Assembly (NCBI GenBank): GCA_949317995.1
Contig: OX439052.1
Span: 37,635,932 to 37,699,931 of the forward strand
Direction of reading: 5' to 3'
DNA from: Acholoe squamosa
Lineage: Eukaryota; Annelida; Polychaeta; Phyllodocida; Polynoidae
DNA length: 64,000 nucleotides
Made by a program: the position numbers and the translations under genes. Below are positions 22,819-32,040 of this stretch, one piece after another; within the stretch, counting starts at the first letter, position 1; each line of letters begins with the position of its first letter. Under the pieces are notes generated by a model, which was not told the DNA's origin, searched no databases, and was given only the letters and a program-made list of their open reading frames with translations.

Positions 22819-25800
22819 TTGATAGTAGAAGGGGAGCTTGAAGGGGCGTCGGTGCAACTACTGGTGGATACCGGGGCATCGCTTAACCTACTCTCCGAAG
22901 GATGGTGGCACAGGCACGGAAGAAAAGGGAGAGAAAGACCCACCAGGGAAACTGTGTATGCGGTGGATGGCAGGCCCATGGCACTAAAAGGGGAAATTTC
23001 TACACAACTGACGCTGGGGGGAAGGGCGACGGAGGTCGTCTTCGTCATCGGTGACATAGGCACGGAAGGGATACTGGGGGCTGCCTTCCTCCGAGATAAT
23101 GGTATGGTGATTGACGTGGCCAGGGAACGGTTAGTATGGACTAAGGAAGACCACCTCTGCCGCATTGTGAGTGTGAGAGCTGCAGTCCTCGCCGCCGGAG
23201 AAGAAACCATACTGGAAGGGGCGGTGGACGGGCCGTGGGACGAGGGGGAGGAAGGGCTGGTAGAGGGCCTGGCTGGCCATAAAGGAGAACCGCCATTTCT
23301 GGTAGGGCGGAGTCTGTTGCGACCGCAGAAAGGGGAGGCGTGGGTTAGGGTCCTCAACCCCGGAAGGGAGCCAGTCATCATCTACCGGGAGATGACACTG
23401 GGAGCCTTACAAAGAATAGACCAGAGGAAACATGCCCAAGGAGGAGGACAGTGGTGTAGAATGGTAGAGGGTCCAGGGGAGTCGGAGAAGGAGACGGTAA
23501 TAGCTGATTTGGTAGAGGGCACTGAGCCTCACCGCCGGAGGGAGTTGGCGGAGCTGCTCCGGAAGTATCTGGGGGCATTCCAGGTGGGAAAAGACGACAG
23601 AGGCCATTCCACGCTCGCCAAGCACCGCATTGATACCGGCAGCCACCCCCCGATAAAACAGCCTCCCAGGCGGTTAGCCCCTCACAGACGGGAGTTGGTC
23701 GGAGAAGAAGTGGACAAGATGCTGGAGGCGGAGATAATAGAAGAATCTATCAGTCCGTGGGCCTCACCCGTTGTGCTGGTAAAGAAGAAAGATGGGACTA
23801 TGAGATTTTGCGTCGATTATAGGAAATTAAACGCTGCCACAGTGAAGGATGCCTATCCTCTTCCCCGGGTGGAGGATTGCCTCGACACCATGGCCGGAGC
23901 GGCCTGGTTTTCCTCCATGGATCTAGCCAGTGGTTATTGGCAATTGGATATAGAGGAGGAGGACCAAGAAAAGACAGCCTTCTCTACCCACCGAGGCTTG
24001 TACCAATTTAGGAGAATGCCCTTTGGTCTCTGTAACGCTCCCGGCACCTTTGAGCGTGTTATGGAAGTAGCCATGCGTGGCCTCCAATGGAGAACCTGCT
24101 TAGTCTACCTGGATGACATCGTAGTGTTCTCTAGCACCTTCAGTGAACACCTGCACCGATTGGGGGAAGTGTTGGAGAGACTGGAAGGGGCGGGGCTCAA
24201 GATTAAACCTTCTAAGTGTCAATTGGCGCGGCGGAGAGTCCTTTTTCTGGGCCACGTAGTGAGTCAAGCGGGGGTAGGCACTGACCCGGAGAAGATAGAA
24301 GCTGTGGAGTCCTGGCCCACGCCGACGGGAGTGTCGGAGGTCCGCAGCTTCCTGGGACTAGCAGGATATTACAGGGCGTTTGTACCCGAATTCTCCTCCA
24401 TAGCAAAGCCTTTGAGCGCTCTGGCGGAGAAGGGCAGGACGTTCAAGTGGACCCCCGACTGTGAGGAGGCCTTCGCAAAGCTAAAGGACCGACTAACCAA
24501 GGCCCCCATCTTGGCTTTTCCCCGACCTGATGGCCAGCTGGTCATGGACACCGACGCCAGTGATACAGGGCTGGGGGTGGTGCTAGGTCAGGAGCAGGAG
24601 GGCGGTGAAAGGGTCCTAGCGTACGGCAGCCGCACCCTAACTAAACCCGAGAGAAATTACTGTGTGACACGAAGGGAACTGCTGGCCATTGTTTTTGGGC
24701 TCCGGAAATTCCGTCATTATCTGGTGGGGCGGCCTGTGGTGGTTAGAACCGACCATGCCTCTCTTAGGTGGCTGCTAGACTTCAAAGAACCGGAGGGGCA
24801 ACTAGCCAGGTGGCTTCAGATAATCAGCACATACGACATTATCATCCACCACCGTCCGGGGAGGCTCCATGGGAACGCGGATGGTCTCTCCCGGCGACCC
24901 TGCTCCCAGTGTGGGAGGGAGGAGGAGGAAGAGGCCACATTCTGCCGGGTAGTAACGCGATCACAACGGTCTGCGCGGGCGGGGGTGGATACGCCGACGG
25001 TGGAGGGTCCTGATGTTCCAGCGGCCGAATCCTGGGAGGAGCTGCAAAAGAAAGACAAAATGATTAGTAAAGTTGCAGGATGGATGGCTACCAATGACTT
25101 ACCTGATGAGAGTGAGCGCCGAGGCTGGGACTATGAAACTAGGGCCTGGTTTGCACAGCTAGGCCGGCTAACCAAAGAAAAAGGGGTTCTAGGGCGTTGG
25201 TGGGAGACGCGAGCAGGGCAAAGGTGTTTCCAAATCGCGGTCCCCGCCGGTGAAAGAGAGGAGGTGCTGAGGACGGTGCACGGGGAACCGTTGGCGGGCC
25301 ACCTGGGTCAGAATAGGACGTTACGCCGCCTGCAGGGGGGATATTATTGGCCTGACTTTCGGCGGGACGTAATCCTGTGGTGCTCTCAGTGTGAACCCTG
25401 TGCCCGGAGGAAGCCTCCACCGGCCCCACACAGGGCTAACATGGGGCATGTAAGGGCCGGGCTGCCCCTTCAGAGGATGGCACTGGACGTAATGGGTCCC
25501 CTGCCACCGTCTAGTGCGGGGAACCGGTTCATCCTAGTGGCGGCGGATTACTTCACCAAGTGGGCGGAGGCGTATGCTATTCCTAATCAGGAGGCACCGA
25601 CGGTAGCTCGGAAGTTCGTGGAGGAGTTCGTCTGTCGGCTGGGGGCGCCGGTGGAGATCCACACCGACCAAGGGAAGAACTTCCAGTCGGGGCTATTCAG
25701 AGAAATCATCGCCCTGCTGGGAGTGCGCCAAACCAGGACCTGTACCTTCCGCCCACAAAGTGATGGGATGGTGGAGAGAGCCAACAGGACCATTGAGATG

Positions 25801-26247
25801 CTATTGGCAACAGTGGTAGCCTCAGATCAACGAGACTGGGACAGGCAGCTCCCATTTGTTATGGCAGCTTATCGCTCCTCCGCACACTCAACCACCGGGC
25901 TGTCGCCTAACGCCATGATGTTGGGTAGGGAGACAGTGGTGCCCCTGGACCTGATATACCCGTTGGCCCAACCAAGAGGGGAGGGGGGTTACCCGGCGGA
26001 GCTGCAACTCTTCATGACCAAAGCCTATCAAGTAGCCAGAGAAACTTTGGGGAAGTCGGTGGAGAGGCAGAGACGCAACTACGACGCTCGAGCTAAGGCG
26101 GGGGAGATAGGGGTAGGAGAGAAGGTCTTCTACTATCATCCCCTAAAGAAAAGAGGGTTGTCCCCCAAACTGCAACGACTGGTACTCCAGCTTCCTGGGG
26201 AGGGAGAAGCAGGCAGCTATGTCTCACTGGATGGGATATGCTCCTAA
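22819..26247 (+). CDS. pol: Pol polyprotein: protease, reverse transcriptase, RNase H, integrase
   Basis: An uninterrupted frame of at least 1142 codons; the frame is open upstream past the gag stop, so the listed start is only the first non-standard start codon and probably not a real initiation site. Domains from this point: aspartic protease with LLVDTGAS at residues 14-21; RT from about 290, with SMDLASGYWQLDI and catalytic YLDD near residue 430; RNase H with DTDASDTGLG; HHCC integrase zinc finger (HGEPLAGHLGQ ... CSQCEPC, about 820-861); integrase core D,D,E in LDVMGP, HTDQGKNF and GMVERANRT (about 890, 950, 986). After GLSPKLQR the usual GPY/F module is absent: the frame runs to a stop 28 bp into the next ORF. 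Catalytic residues look intact. A terminal frameshift relative to the ancestor is possible. Confidence 0.95.
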   Translation: MIVEGELEGASVQLLVDTGASLNLLSEGWWHRHGRKGRERPTRETVYAVDGRPMALKGEISTQLTLGGRATEVVFVIGDIGTEGILGAAFLRDNGMVIDVARERLVWTKEDHLCRIVSVRAAVLAAGEETILEGAVDGPWDEGEEGLVEGLAGHKGEPPFLVGRSLLRPQKGEAWVRVLNPGREPVIIYREMTLGALQRIDQRKHAQGGGQWCRMVEGPGESEKETVIADLVEGTEPHRRRELAELLRKYLGAFQVGKDDRGHSTLAKHRIDTGSHPPIKQPPRRLAPHRRELVGEEVDKMLEAEIIEESISPWASPVVLVKKKDGTMRFCVDYRKLNAATVKDAYPLPRVEDCLDTMAGAAWFSSMDLASGYWQLDIEEEDQEKTAFSTHRGLYQFRRMPFGLCNAPGTFERVMEVAMRGLQWRTCLVYLDDIVVFSSTFSEHLHRLGEVLERLEGAGLKIKPSKCQLARRRVLFLGHVVSQAGVGTDPEKIEAVESWPTPTGVSEVRSFLGLAGYYRAFVPEFSSIAKPLSALAEKGRTFKWTPDCEEAFAKLKDRLTKAPILAFPRPDGQLVMDTDASDTGLGVVLGQEQEGGERVLAYGSRTLTKPERNYCVTRRELLAIVFGLRKFRHYLVGRPVVVRTDHASLRWLLDFKEPEGQLARWLQIISTYDIIIHHRPGRLHGNADGLSRRPCSQCGREEEEEATFCRVVTRSQRSARAGVDTPTVEGPDVPAAESWEELQKKDKMISKVAGWMATNDLPDESERRGWDYETRAWFAQLGRLTKEKGVLGRWWETRAGQRCFQIAVPAGEREEVLRTVHGEPLAGHLGQNRTLRRLQGGYYWPDFRRDVILWCSQCEPCARRKPPPAPHRANMGHVRAGLPLQRMALDVMGPLPPSSAGNRFILVAADYFTKWAEAYAIPNQEAPTVARKFVEEFVCRLGAPVEIHTDQGKNFQSGLFREIIALLGVRQTRTCTFRPQSDGMVERANRTIEMLLATVVASDQRDWDRQLPFVMAAYRSSAHSTTGLSPNAMMLGRETVVPLDLIYPLAQPRGEGGYPAELQLFMTKAYQVARETLGKSVERQRRNYDARAKAGEIGVGEKVFYYHPLKKRGLSPKLQRLVLQLPGEGEAGSYVSLDGICS

Positions 26248-29236
26248 TGATGAGCCCCCTTTGGATGATCTGCCGGCGTATGACCCGGAGAGCCCAGTGG
26301 AGGGGGAGGACCCCGGGGCGTCTGAGGCTAGGATGGCTCGCAACGCGGAAAAGGAGGCGGTGTGGGAGGCGGCCCGGCGTGACCCCGAGAGGCTGAGGGT
26401 GATAGCTAAGCATGAGGAAAAGTGGAGGATCTTTGAAATGTTGGAAGAAGCTCAACAGGAAAACCTGCGGAATGAGAGGAGAGAGGAGGGGAGAGCTCAG
26501 GGAGAACGCACGAGGCATCGGCCACCGAGGGTGGGACCCCCTGCCACAGCTAGCGGGAACCCCGCAGGAGGTGAGGGGGCGCCCCCTATAGGGAGGTGCG
26601 CCGTAGGGGTGCTGCCCCCTGGGGAGGAACATCTCCCACCGGTTGACCCGTCTCCTAGGAACCAGCCCGCCGGTGACGTCACAAGTTTAAATTGTAACGA
26701 ACTTCGGGTGACCATGGCAGACGATAACAGGCGTGTGGTTCTCAAAGAAAGTTTTAGAGAAGAAAAGAAACAGTTCAGGAGGGAGGAGAAGCGTATAACA
26801 GAAAGCGGGAACGGAGGTCACCTACCGGGAAGTACTTCCAGAGCTGGGGAGGATAAGTCTACAGCCAATAGAACCCAGAAAGAGAAGGAACGCTCCAGCA
26901 GAAGCGAGGACAGACGGAGGAGGGAGAGGGCTGGCAGGTCCCCTCCACACTCATCTTCAAGCAGGTCGGGGAGCCGTCGCCGGAGAGACGATGACAGACA
27001 AAAGGGCAGGAGTGGGGATAGGAGGCGGGCAGGGTCGGCAAAGCAGAGCTCCGAGAAGCACCACTCGGAGAGAAGCAGCTCGGAGCATAGGAGGTCGGAG
27101 GGGGACCGGAAACGCCAAGAGGCAGGTTCCCACGGGCCCCAGGCGGAGAAGGGGAATAACCGTGGGAAAGATGAGAGCAGGTCCGCTGCAAGAGGAGCTG
27201 AGAACGCACGTGCGCCGAAGAAGGACCCGCCCCTGATTGGTCGACAGGAGGGGGAGGGCGGTGCCCCAAGAGGGCAGAGTGATGGCCGGGGGGCCCATAA
27301 ATACGACGGAGCAGGGTGGGGACTGTCAATTCCGACTAGTTTTTGGCCGACACCAGAATACCTGATCATGGGACCTAAGCAGCAAGAGAAACCTCTGCCA
27401 ATGGAGACAGTGAACGGGGTGGAGGTGCCCCGCTTCCGATGTGAGAAGTGCAGACTGGACCCACGGGGGACGAAGAGGTGGGCGTTTAAGACCAAGTATG
27501 CTATGACCCGGCACCTGAACTCGCACAGTGAATATCAACCGGGCTACCAGTGCCCCGGGTGTGAACATATGGTATCCAAGGATAGACTCTCTGACTTACT
27601 CCGGCACGTCCAGCGTGGCCACCGGGAGATGTGGCCGTGGAGCCCACCGGGGGAAGCCAAATTATTACCTGTGGGGCTGGCCAAGGACACTCCAAGCGAG
27701 ACCGGGGAGGCTGCCGCCGGATCGGCTCAGGGGAGCACCACCGGGGAAGGAGAGGCGGGGGACGTGGCCAAGCCCGGAACTTCAGCCGAGGGACGGGGCG
27801 GGGCGACCCCGGCATCAACCATATCGTCACTACTATCACCAGGGATCCGTCTGGGCTCAGAAGATGAGGAGGAGGTCGCTAAGGCCTCTCGCTTTCTGGA
27901 GGGTCTGGTCGGGCTACCCAGCCCCACTGAGAGGGAGGGCCTCCCTGACACCGGGGTGGTGACCAGAAGTGCGGGGAAGGGGGCCAAGCGGCCTCTGGAG
28001 GGGGAGGGAGGTGCGCCGGAGAAACGACCTAGAAAATCACCCCGCAAAGACTCAGCAGTGGAAAGGGAAGACGAGAAAAAAGGGGAAGGGAGTCTGGTGG
28101 ACAAGCGGGAGGAGGAGTCGGGGAAATACCTGCTGTCCCAAGAGGAGGACAGAAAGCTCCGTTTTGTACTAGATAGAATCATGGAAAAATTCGGCCAAGG
28201 GGCCGAGACACCTACTAAGACATTAAATAGATTGGAGAGGGACCTGCCGGTGGAAAAATTGGACATACCAAGCATAGAGAGAGAATATGAAGCTATAATA
28301 GCTGGGGAACCTATTCCCCGATCGCTTATTAAGACGAAGGAGTATGAGGATGTATCAGGGGCCAACAGTGCGGAGGAAGCTGACTCGTCCCCTACTAAAG
28401 AAAACTCCTTTCAGATAACAGGGGGCTTGGATAGCAGCCCAGACAAACCCCCGCCGTACCAACTGTCGGAGGATAGACCCAAGCCGACGCTAGTTGAAAC
28501 AGAGACCATCCCCCAATCGCCAGCTAAGGTGGAGGACAGAGATCCCAAAGGAGTGGATCTCCCCCAGGCTACTAAGACCCCCAACGGGGAAAATCCTGGT
28601 GAGGAGGAAGTTGATATTCCCCCCTTGGTAAAGGGATGCCCCGAACTGGAAAAGAAATTCAGAGAAGTCATGGCTGAGGGGAGGAAAAAGAAGGCGGAGG
28701 AAGAAAGTAGGAGGAGAGAGGAGCAGGCCAGAATTCAGAGGGAGGAGGAGGCGGAGCGGGCCCGCCAACTTAAACTAGAGCAGGAGAGACAGGTGCAGGA
28801 GGAGGCGGAGAGGAGGGCCGCTACAGCACCAAAGAAAGACAAGAAGAGGGGTAAGTCCTCCCAGAAGAAGAAGGTGATAGGAGAGGAGAGTGGACTCAGT
28901 GACCTTATGGAAGAGGTGTTTATATCTCCTGGGGTGGGGGGAGCGAGTCGGCGGAGCACAGAGGAACTACTTATGCAGACTCCGCCTGCGGGAGCACGGA
29001 GGAGGGCAGGGGAGGATCGGGCCAAACCGTCGGGGGAGAGAGGACATGCGGAAGCCACATCCCCCCGTCTGGTACGCCACCCCCGAACTGTTACTGTGGG
29101 CATGGATGGGCTGGTTATTAAGTCACCCAAGGGGGAATTTCTACTCCAAGTAGAGACGGTGGCCGAGGAGGAGAGGAGGAGTGTGCAGAAGCCTCCATGC
29201 CCTGGCACAACGACTTCACCGGGCCGGCAGCTTTGA
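26219..29236 (+). CDS. Third ORF of the Gypsy element: SR-rich, C2H2 zinc fingers, coiled coil
   Basis: A 1005-residue ORF overlapping the end of pol by 29 nt, in the position where env is found in other elements. It has no signal peptide or membrane segment, so it is not an envelope protein. In order: acidic/helical N-terminus; a basic Arg/Ser-rich stretch (about 205-330, e.g. SSSSRSGSRRRRDDDR); two C2H2 fingers, CEKC...HLNSH (about 407-436) and CPGC...HVQRGH (about 445-468); a long charged low-complexity region; a KER-rich coiled coil (about 815-870); a Lys-rich patch (KKDKKRGK). The frame is also open upstream of the first Met. The composition suggests a nuclear, nucleic-acid-binding protein, perhaps acting in RNA processing, nuclear entry or target choice; this is inference. 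Lack of stops over 3 kb in a GC-rich frame, with two well-formed fingers, argues for selection. Confidence 0.85.
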   Translation: MSHWMGYAPNDEPPLDDLPAYDPESPVEGEDPGASEARMARNAEKEAVWEAARRDPERLRVIAKHEEKWRIFEMLEEAQQENLRNERREEGRAQGERTRHRPPRVGPPATASGNPAGGEGAPPIGRCAVGVLPPGEEHLPPVDPSPRNQPAGDVTSLNCNELRVTMADDNRRVVLKESFREEKKQFRREEKRITESGNGGHLPGSTSRAGEDKSTANRTQKEKERSSRSEDRRRRERAGRSPPHSSSSRSGSRRRRDDDRQKGRSGDRRRAGSAKQSSEKHHSERSSSEHRRSEGDRKRQEAGSHGPQAEKGNNRGKDESRSAARGAENARAPKKDPPLIGRQEGEGGAPRGQSDGRGAHKYDGAGWGLSIPTSFWPTPEYLIMGPKQQEKPLPMETVNGVEVPRFRCEKCRLDPRGTKRWAFKTKYAMTRHLNSHSEYQPGYQCPGCEHMVSKDRLSDLLRHVQRGHREMWPWSPPGEAKLLPVGLAKDTPSETGEAAAGSAQGSTTGEGEAGDVAKPGTSAEGRGGATPASTISSLLSPGIRLGSEDEEEVAKASRFLEGLVGLPSPTEREGLPDTGVVTRSAGKGAKRPLEGEGGAPEKRPRKSPRKDSAVEREDEKKGEGSLVDKREEESGKYLLSQEEDRKLRFVLDRIMEKFGQGAETPTKTLNRLERDLPVEKLDIPSIEREYEAIIAGEPIPRSLIKTKEYEDVSGANSAEEADSSPTKENSFQITGGLDSSPDKPPPYQLSEDRPKPTLVETETIPQSPAKVEDRDPKGVDLPQATKTPNGENPGEEEVDIPPLVKGCPELEKKFREVMAEGRKKKAEEESRRREEQARIQREEEAERARQLKLEQERQVQEEAERRAATAPKKDKKRGKSSQKKKVIGEESGLSDLMEEVFISPGVGGASRRSTEELLMQTPPAGARRRAGEDRAKPSGERGHAEATSPRLVRHPRTVTVGMDGLVIKSPKGEFLLQVETVAEEERRSVQKPPCPGTTTSPGRQL

Positions 29237-29514
29237 GGGAGTATGCAACAAGGCTGCGCCAGCCGGTGACCATGGGGCCTGACCTTAAAGTGGTGCCTGG
29301 AGGGATCATGTCAGCCGCCATACAAAGCTTACCCAACGGAGATTACGAGCTAGTGCAAGTGACTAGAACCCGGTATGGTGATGCCACACCGTCCGGTTTG
29401 TGCGCTCGGTGCGGTCAGGCTTGGCCTCGGGGGAAGCAGACGGAGAAGGAGGAGGAGAAGGAAGGGGAGATGGCAAGAGGCAGCCCCGGGGAACACCAGT
29501 CCGCTAAACAGTAG
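29197..29514 (+). CDS. Small fourth ORF of the Gypsy element (105 residues)
   Basis: Overlaps the end of the third ORF by 40 nt in another frame. The peptide has a compact N-terminal part (PNGDYELVQVTRTRYGD) followed by one CARC motif and a Lys/Glu tail. It may be a separate product or the C-terminus of the third ORF reached by frameshift. No family recognised. Confidence 0.5.
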   Translation: MPWHNDFTGPAALREYATRLRQPVTMGPDLKVVPGGIMSAAIQSLPNGDYELVQVTRTRYGDATPSGLCARCGQAWPRGKQTEKEEEKEGEMARGSPGEHQSAKQ

Positions 29515-30222
29515 GGTAAGTCAACCTTTCGCGGTTCCAAGGAAGGGAGGAGGGCCCTCCCCAGTATAGGGGAAGGTGCGGAGATGCTACCGGGTCAGGA
29601 TTGTTGCTGTCGGAGAAGGGGGGCGGGACGGTGGCCAGTACAGGCGGAGAGGGAGGCGGAGGAAGCTTCTGCGGACGGACCAGTACAGGTCGGTAGGGGG
29701 CCTAAGTCCTCGGGGGAACCTCACCTAACGCTAGGGGGACACAACAAGACGAAGCATGGAAGGTGGGAGATGATACTAAAAGGGGCTACTCACCTTGTGT
29801 TGCAGTCGGAGGACGGCCGAGGAGCTGCAGGCTGCGATGGAGGACGCCGGTGGAGGCGTCTGATGGGTCACCGACGGGGCGGCGGAGGAGGTCACTGCCG
29901 GAGCTGTGGGACTACTCGGGGAGTTGAAGCAGCAGGGTATCTACAGACCACTACCAGTTGACGTCGTATTATTGTGTAAAGGCATGTTACCAAGTTGTTG
30001 TTACTATATACTGCATAGGGGACGGCAGTCAGTTTACTATGTTTGAAGCCACTCGCAGGAGCGGGCTAGTTTATCTTATCACTGTATGACTATGTCCTTT
30101 TTCCCTTGTGTATACTATTAATAACAGAGACACCTAGGGGACCGGTGTAATAGTTTTATTCAAAATTAGACACCCATCCGCAGGAGGGTATTTTGGCACT
30201 TCTACCCCGTAAGTTGTTGATT
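29515..30222 (+). other. 3' internal non-coding region of the Gypsy element
   Basis: About 700 bp between the last ORF and the polypurine tract. A 125-codon open frame (29584-29961) is Gly/Arg-rich and probably a by-product of GC-rich sequence. Confidence 0.5.
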
Positions 30223-30234
30223 AGCTGGGGAGAG
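30223..30234 (+). promoter_or_regulatory. Polypurine tract
   Basis: GCTGGGGAGAG immediately before the TG of the 3' LTR; expected plus-strand primer. Confidence 0.75.
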
Positions 30235-30527
30235 TGTGGCGTAGACCGAGGGGGAGGCGGTGGAAGCGAAACCATCCTGGCATGGGGGCGTGGAACCCGC
30301 CGATCCCGGAGTAACGTTAGGAGCGAGCAACCCTGGCGGTGCTCGGGGGAGTGTTTCCCGGCGCTGGCACCGCGCCAAACGGTGCCAGCGTCGGTGAAAT
30401 GGTAAGCGTATATATAGTGGTTGTGTTTCTCCGACAGTCAGTCCGGGTTACGCGCTGGTCGAGACACATAGCAAGGCTTACCCCCAAGCGTAAATACGGA
30501 GAGGCGATATTCACCGACGGAGTAGAT

Positions 30528-30530
<3 letters not shown>
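30235..30530 (+). repeat. 3' LTR, truncated (296 of 397 bp)
   Basis: Aligns with 21192-21487 with two substitutions (near 30312 and 30524). The remaining 101 bp, including AATAAA and the LTR end, are missing and an (AT)n run follows directly. Confidence 0.93.

Positions 30531-30566
<36 letters not shown>
30529..30566. repeat. (AT)n microsatellite at the truncated LTR edge
   Basis: Pure AT run joining the broken 3' LTR to the right part of repeat copy 2. Confidence 0.95.
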
Positions 30567-30569
<3 letters not shown>

Positions 30570-30715
30570 AACAGGCTCTTTGAGCAGCCAAGTTAAACTT
30601 TAATGGCTTTCCTCCTTGTGACACGCCAGTTCACTGTATGAGTTTATTGTCTGTATTAGTTCCGCTATGTGGTAATGTGATAGCAATAGAGGTGTGGGTG
30701 TGTGTGTGTTTGTGG
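30567..30715. repeat. Dispersed repeat, copy 2, right part
   Basis: Continues the alignment with copy 1 from about 20065 (ACAGGCTC, GCAGCCAAGT, CCAGTTCACTG, ATTGTCTGTATTAGTTC, GGTAATGTGATAGCAATAGA). Copy 2 is therefore split by the 9.3-kb insertion. Confidence 0.8.
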
Positions 30716-31001
30716 GTGGGGGGGAGCAAAGATTGGCACCCTTTGCATGTGTATATACATTGTATTGATTCCTGTTTCTTACCACACAGAATATCATGTG
30801 ATATCTTTGCTAGTACAGGTTTAACCTCCGCACCAACATTTTGCCTACGTGAGGCATCCCATTATGTATTGAGTACCGGTGGGTATCCTATATGGCACAT
30901 AAACTTCAATCAACATTGGGAAGCTTTTGATCAAGGATTGGTAAACAACACTAACTTAATACATTTTATCATGCCTAATATGTGAAGCAGGCCCTTAGCC
31001 C

Positions 31002-31156
31002 CAGTGGTGGATTTAGACGGGTTTGTGGGGCATTCGCCACCTACTTTTTGCCAGTATTTTAGTTTAATTGCCTCTTTTGACCGCAAAATTTAGCCAAAAT
31101 ATGATATTAAATGCAGGGCCCTCCCCCACCCTTTCGAGATCCTTGATCCGCCGCTG
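31002..31156. mobile_element. Short hAT-like TIR element (155 bp)
   Basis: Left CAGTGGTGGATTTAG and right TTGATCCGCCGCTG are imperfect inverted repeats of the CAGNGGCGGATCCAG type, flanked by AGCCC and AGTCC (4 of 5 matching). Same kind as 16962-17139. Confidence 0.55.
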
Positions 31157-31159
31157 AGT

Positions 31160-31960
31160 CCCGGAAGGTTCTAAACGCTTGGTCAAAAATTCCGAGGAAT
31201 CTAAACTCTATTAACCCTGTTGGAAGGTATAAAAAGGAAATCTCGTTTAATTTTGGTGCTAAAGCCCACGTACCACTATACTTCAAACTGTTTTGCCTCT
31301 GGCATGGGGGTGGGGGATAGGTGTCATTGATCAAACTGGTAGGATCCTAACACCTTTCTCAGATCTGTGCAAAATCTGACCACCCTCTGTTGACAAAGAG
31401 AAAATTGTCACTCAACAATGGAGAACACCCCTCTGCGGGGGATTTTTAATTCCTCATTTGGCCACAAGGGGGCATTCGAGTGGCAGAATCACTCTAAAAT
31501 GATGATGAAAATACCTTAAGATAATTTTTGATGTAGAATTTAATGGTCTCATTTAAAACACTCCATTTCCATTAGAGATATCCCATATTTGGAAGGTATT
31601 CTAAACATTTGTCATGAAAAATTGGCCAATATGCCTGTTCCTGCTTGCCTTGGCAACCATTCCATTAATCTTAATAAGCAGATTTTTATGCTTTTGTAGT
31701 GTTCGGTGTAAAGAGTCTACTCTCGAGGGGAACCAAACCCTGGTCGCTGACTGTGTGACATCTTGTGAAATACGCCCATGAACAGGCATCTCTTGATAAA
31801 CCTGTACATAAAAATTAATAGATGTTGGGAAAATGCCACATGTGCCATGGACTATGTGACAGCTTGTTGAATACGCCCATGTTAGTCTTATACCGTAATG
31901 TCCAATGTATAAGGTGCGGCCAATGCTTAATCTTATTCCATAATGTCCCATGTTTTTTTT
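31160..31960. other. Intergenic DNA, no gene
   Basis: Repeated GAATACGCCCATG words (about 31770 and 31875) and a TATAAGGTGCGGCC repeat relic near 31908. No supported exon. Confidence 0.4.
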
Positions 31961-31963
31961 TTA

Positions 31964-31985
31964 TGATGAAGGCTCTTGGCGAAAC
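31964..31985 (+). other. Hammerhead-like motif (TGATGAAGGC ... GCGAAAC), decayed
   Basis: TGATGAAGGCTCTTGGCGAAAC keeps the two conserved hammerhead boxes, but its helix II cannot pair (GGC facing GGC). It is followed by AATAAAAA. Such cassettes occur at the ends of Penelope-like elements and related short repeats. A better preserved example is on the minus strand at 46436-46464. Confidence 0.4.
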
Positions 31986-32040
31986 ATGTAAGATAATAAA
32001 AAGAGCACTTAACCTCATTATTTTTATTTGTTGGTCATAC

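Larger units (their letters stand above)
21192..30530 (+). mobile_element. Ty3/Gypsy LTR retrotransposon, about 9.3 kb, apparently young
   Basis: Order: 5' LTR (21192-21588), primer-binding site, gag, pol (protease, RT, RNase H, integrase), two overlapping downstream ORFs, purine tract, 3' LTR (30235-30530, truncated). The RT-before-integrase order is Ty3/Gypsy. All large ORFs are uninterrupted, and the two LTRs differ at only 2 of 296 aligned positions, so insertion is recent. The element is markedly GC-richer than its host DNA. The 3' LTR lacks its last 101 bp, including the only AATAAA, so this copy may be poorly processed. It was inserted into the (TA)n of a diverged repeat copy. Confidence 0.95.

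Noticed and set aside
21274..29208. Many long minus-strand open frames inside the Gypsy element
   Set aside because: Antisense shadows of the GC-rich gag, pol and third ORF, without recognisable domains.
26219..29236. Envelope gene in the third-ORF position
   Set aside because: No signal peptide, no transmembrane helix and no glycoprotein-like cysteine pattern; it has zinc fingers and SR-rich sequence instead.
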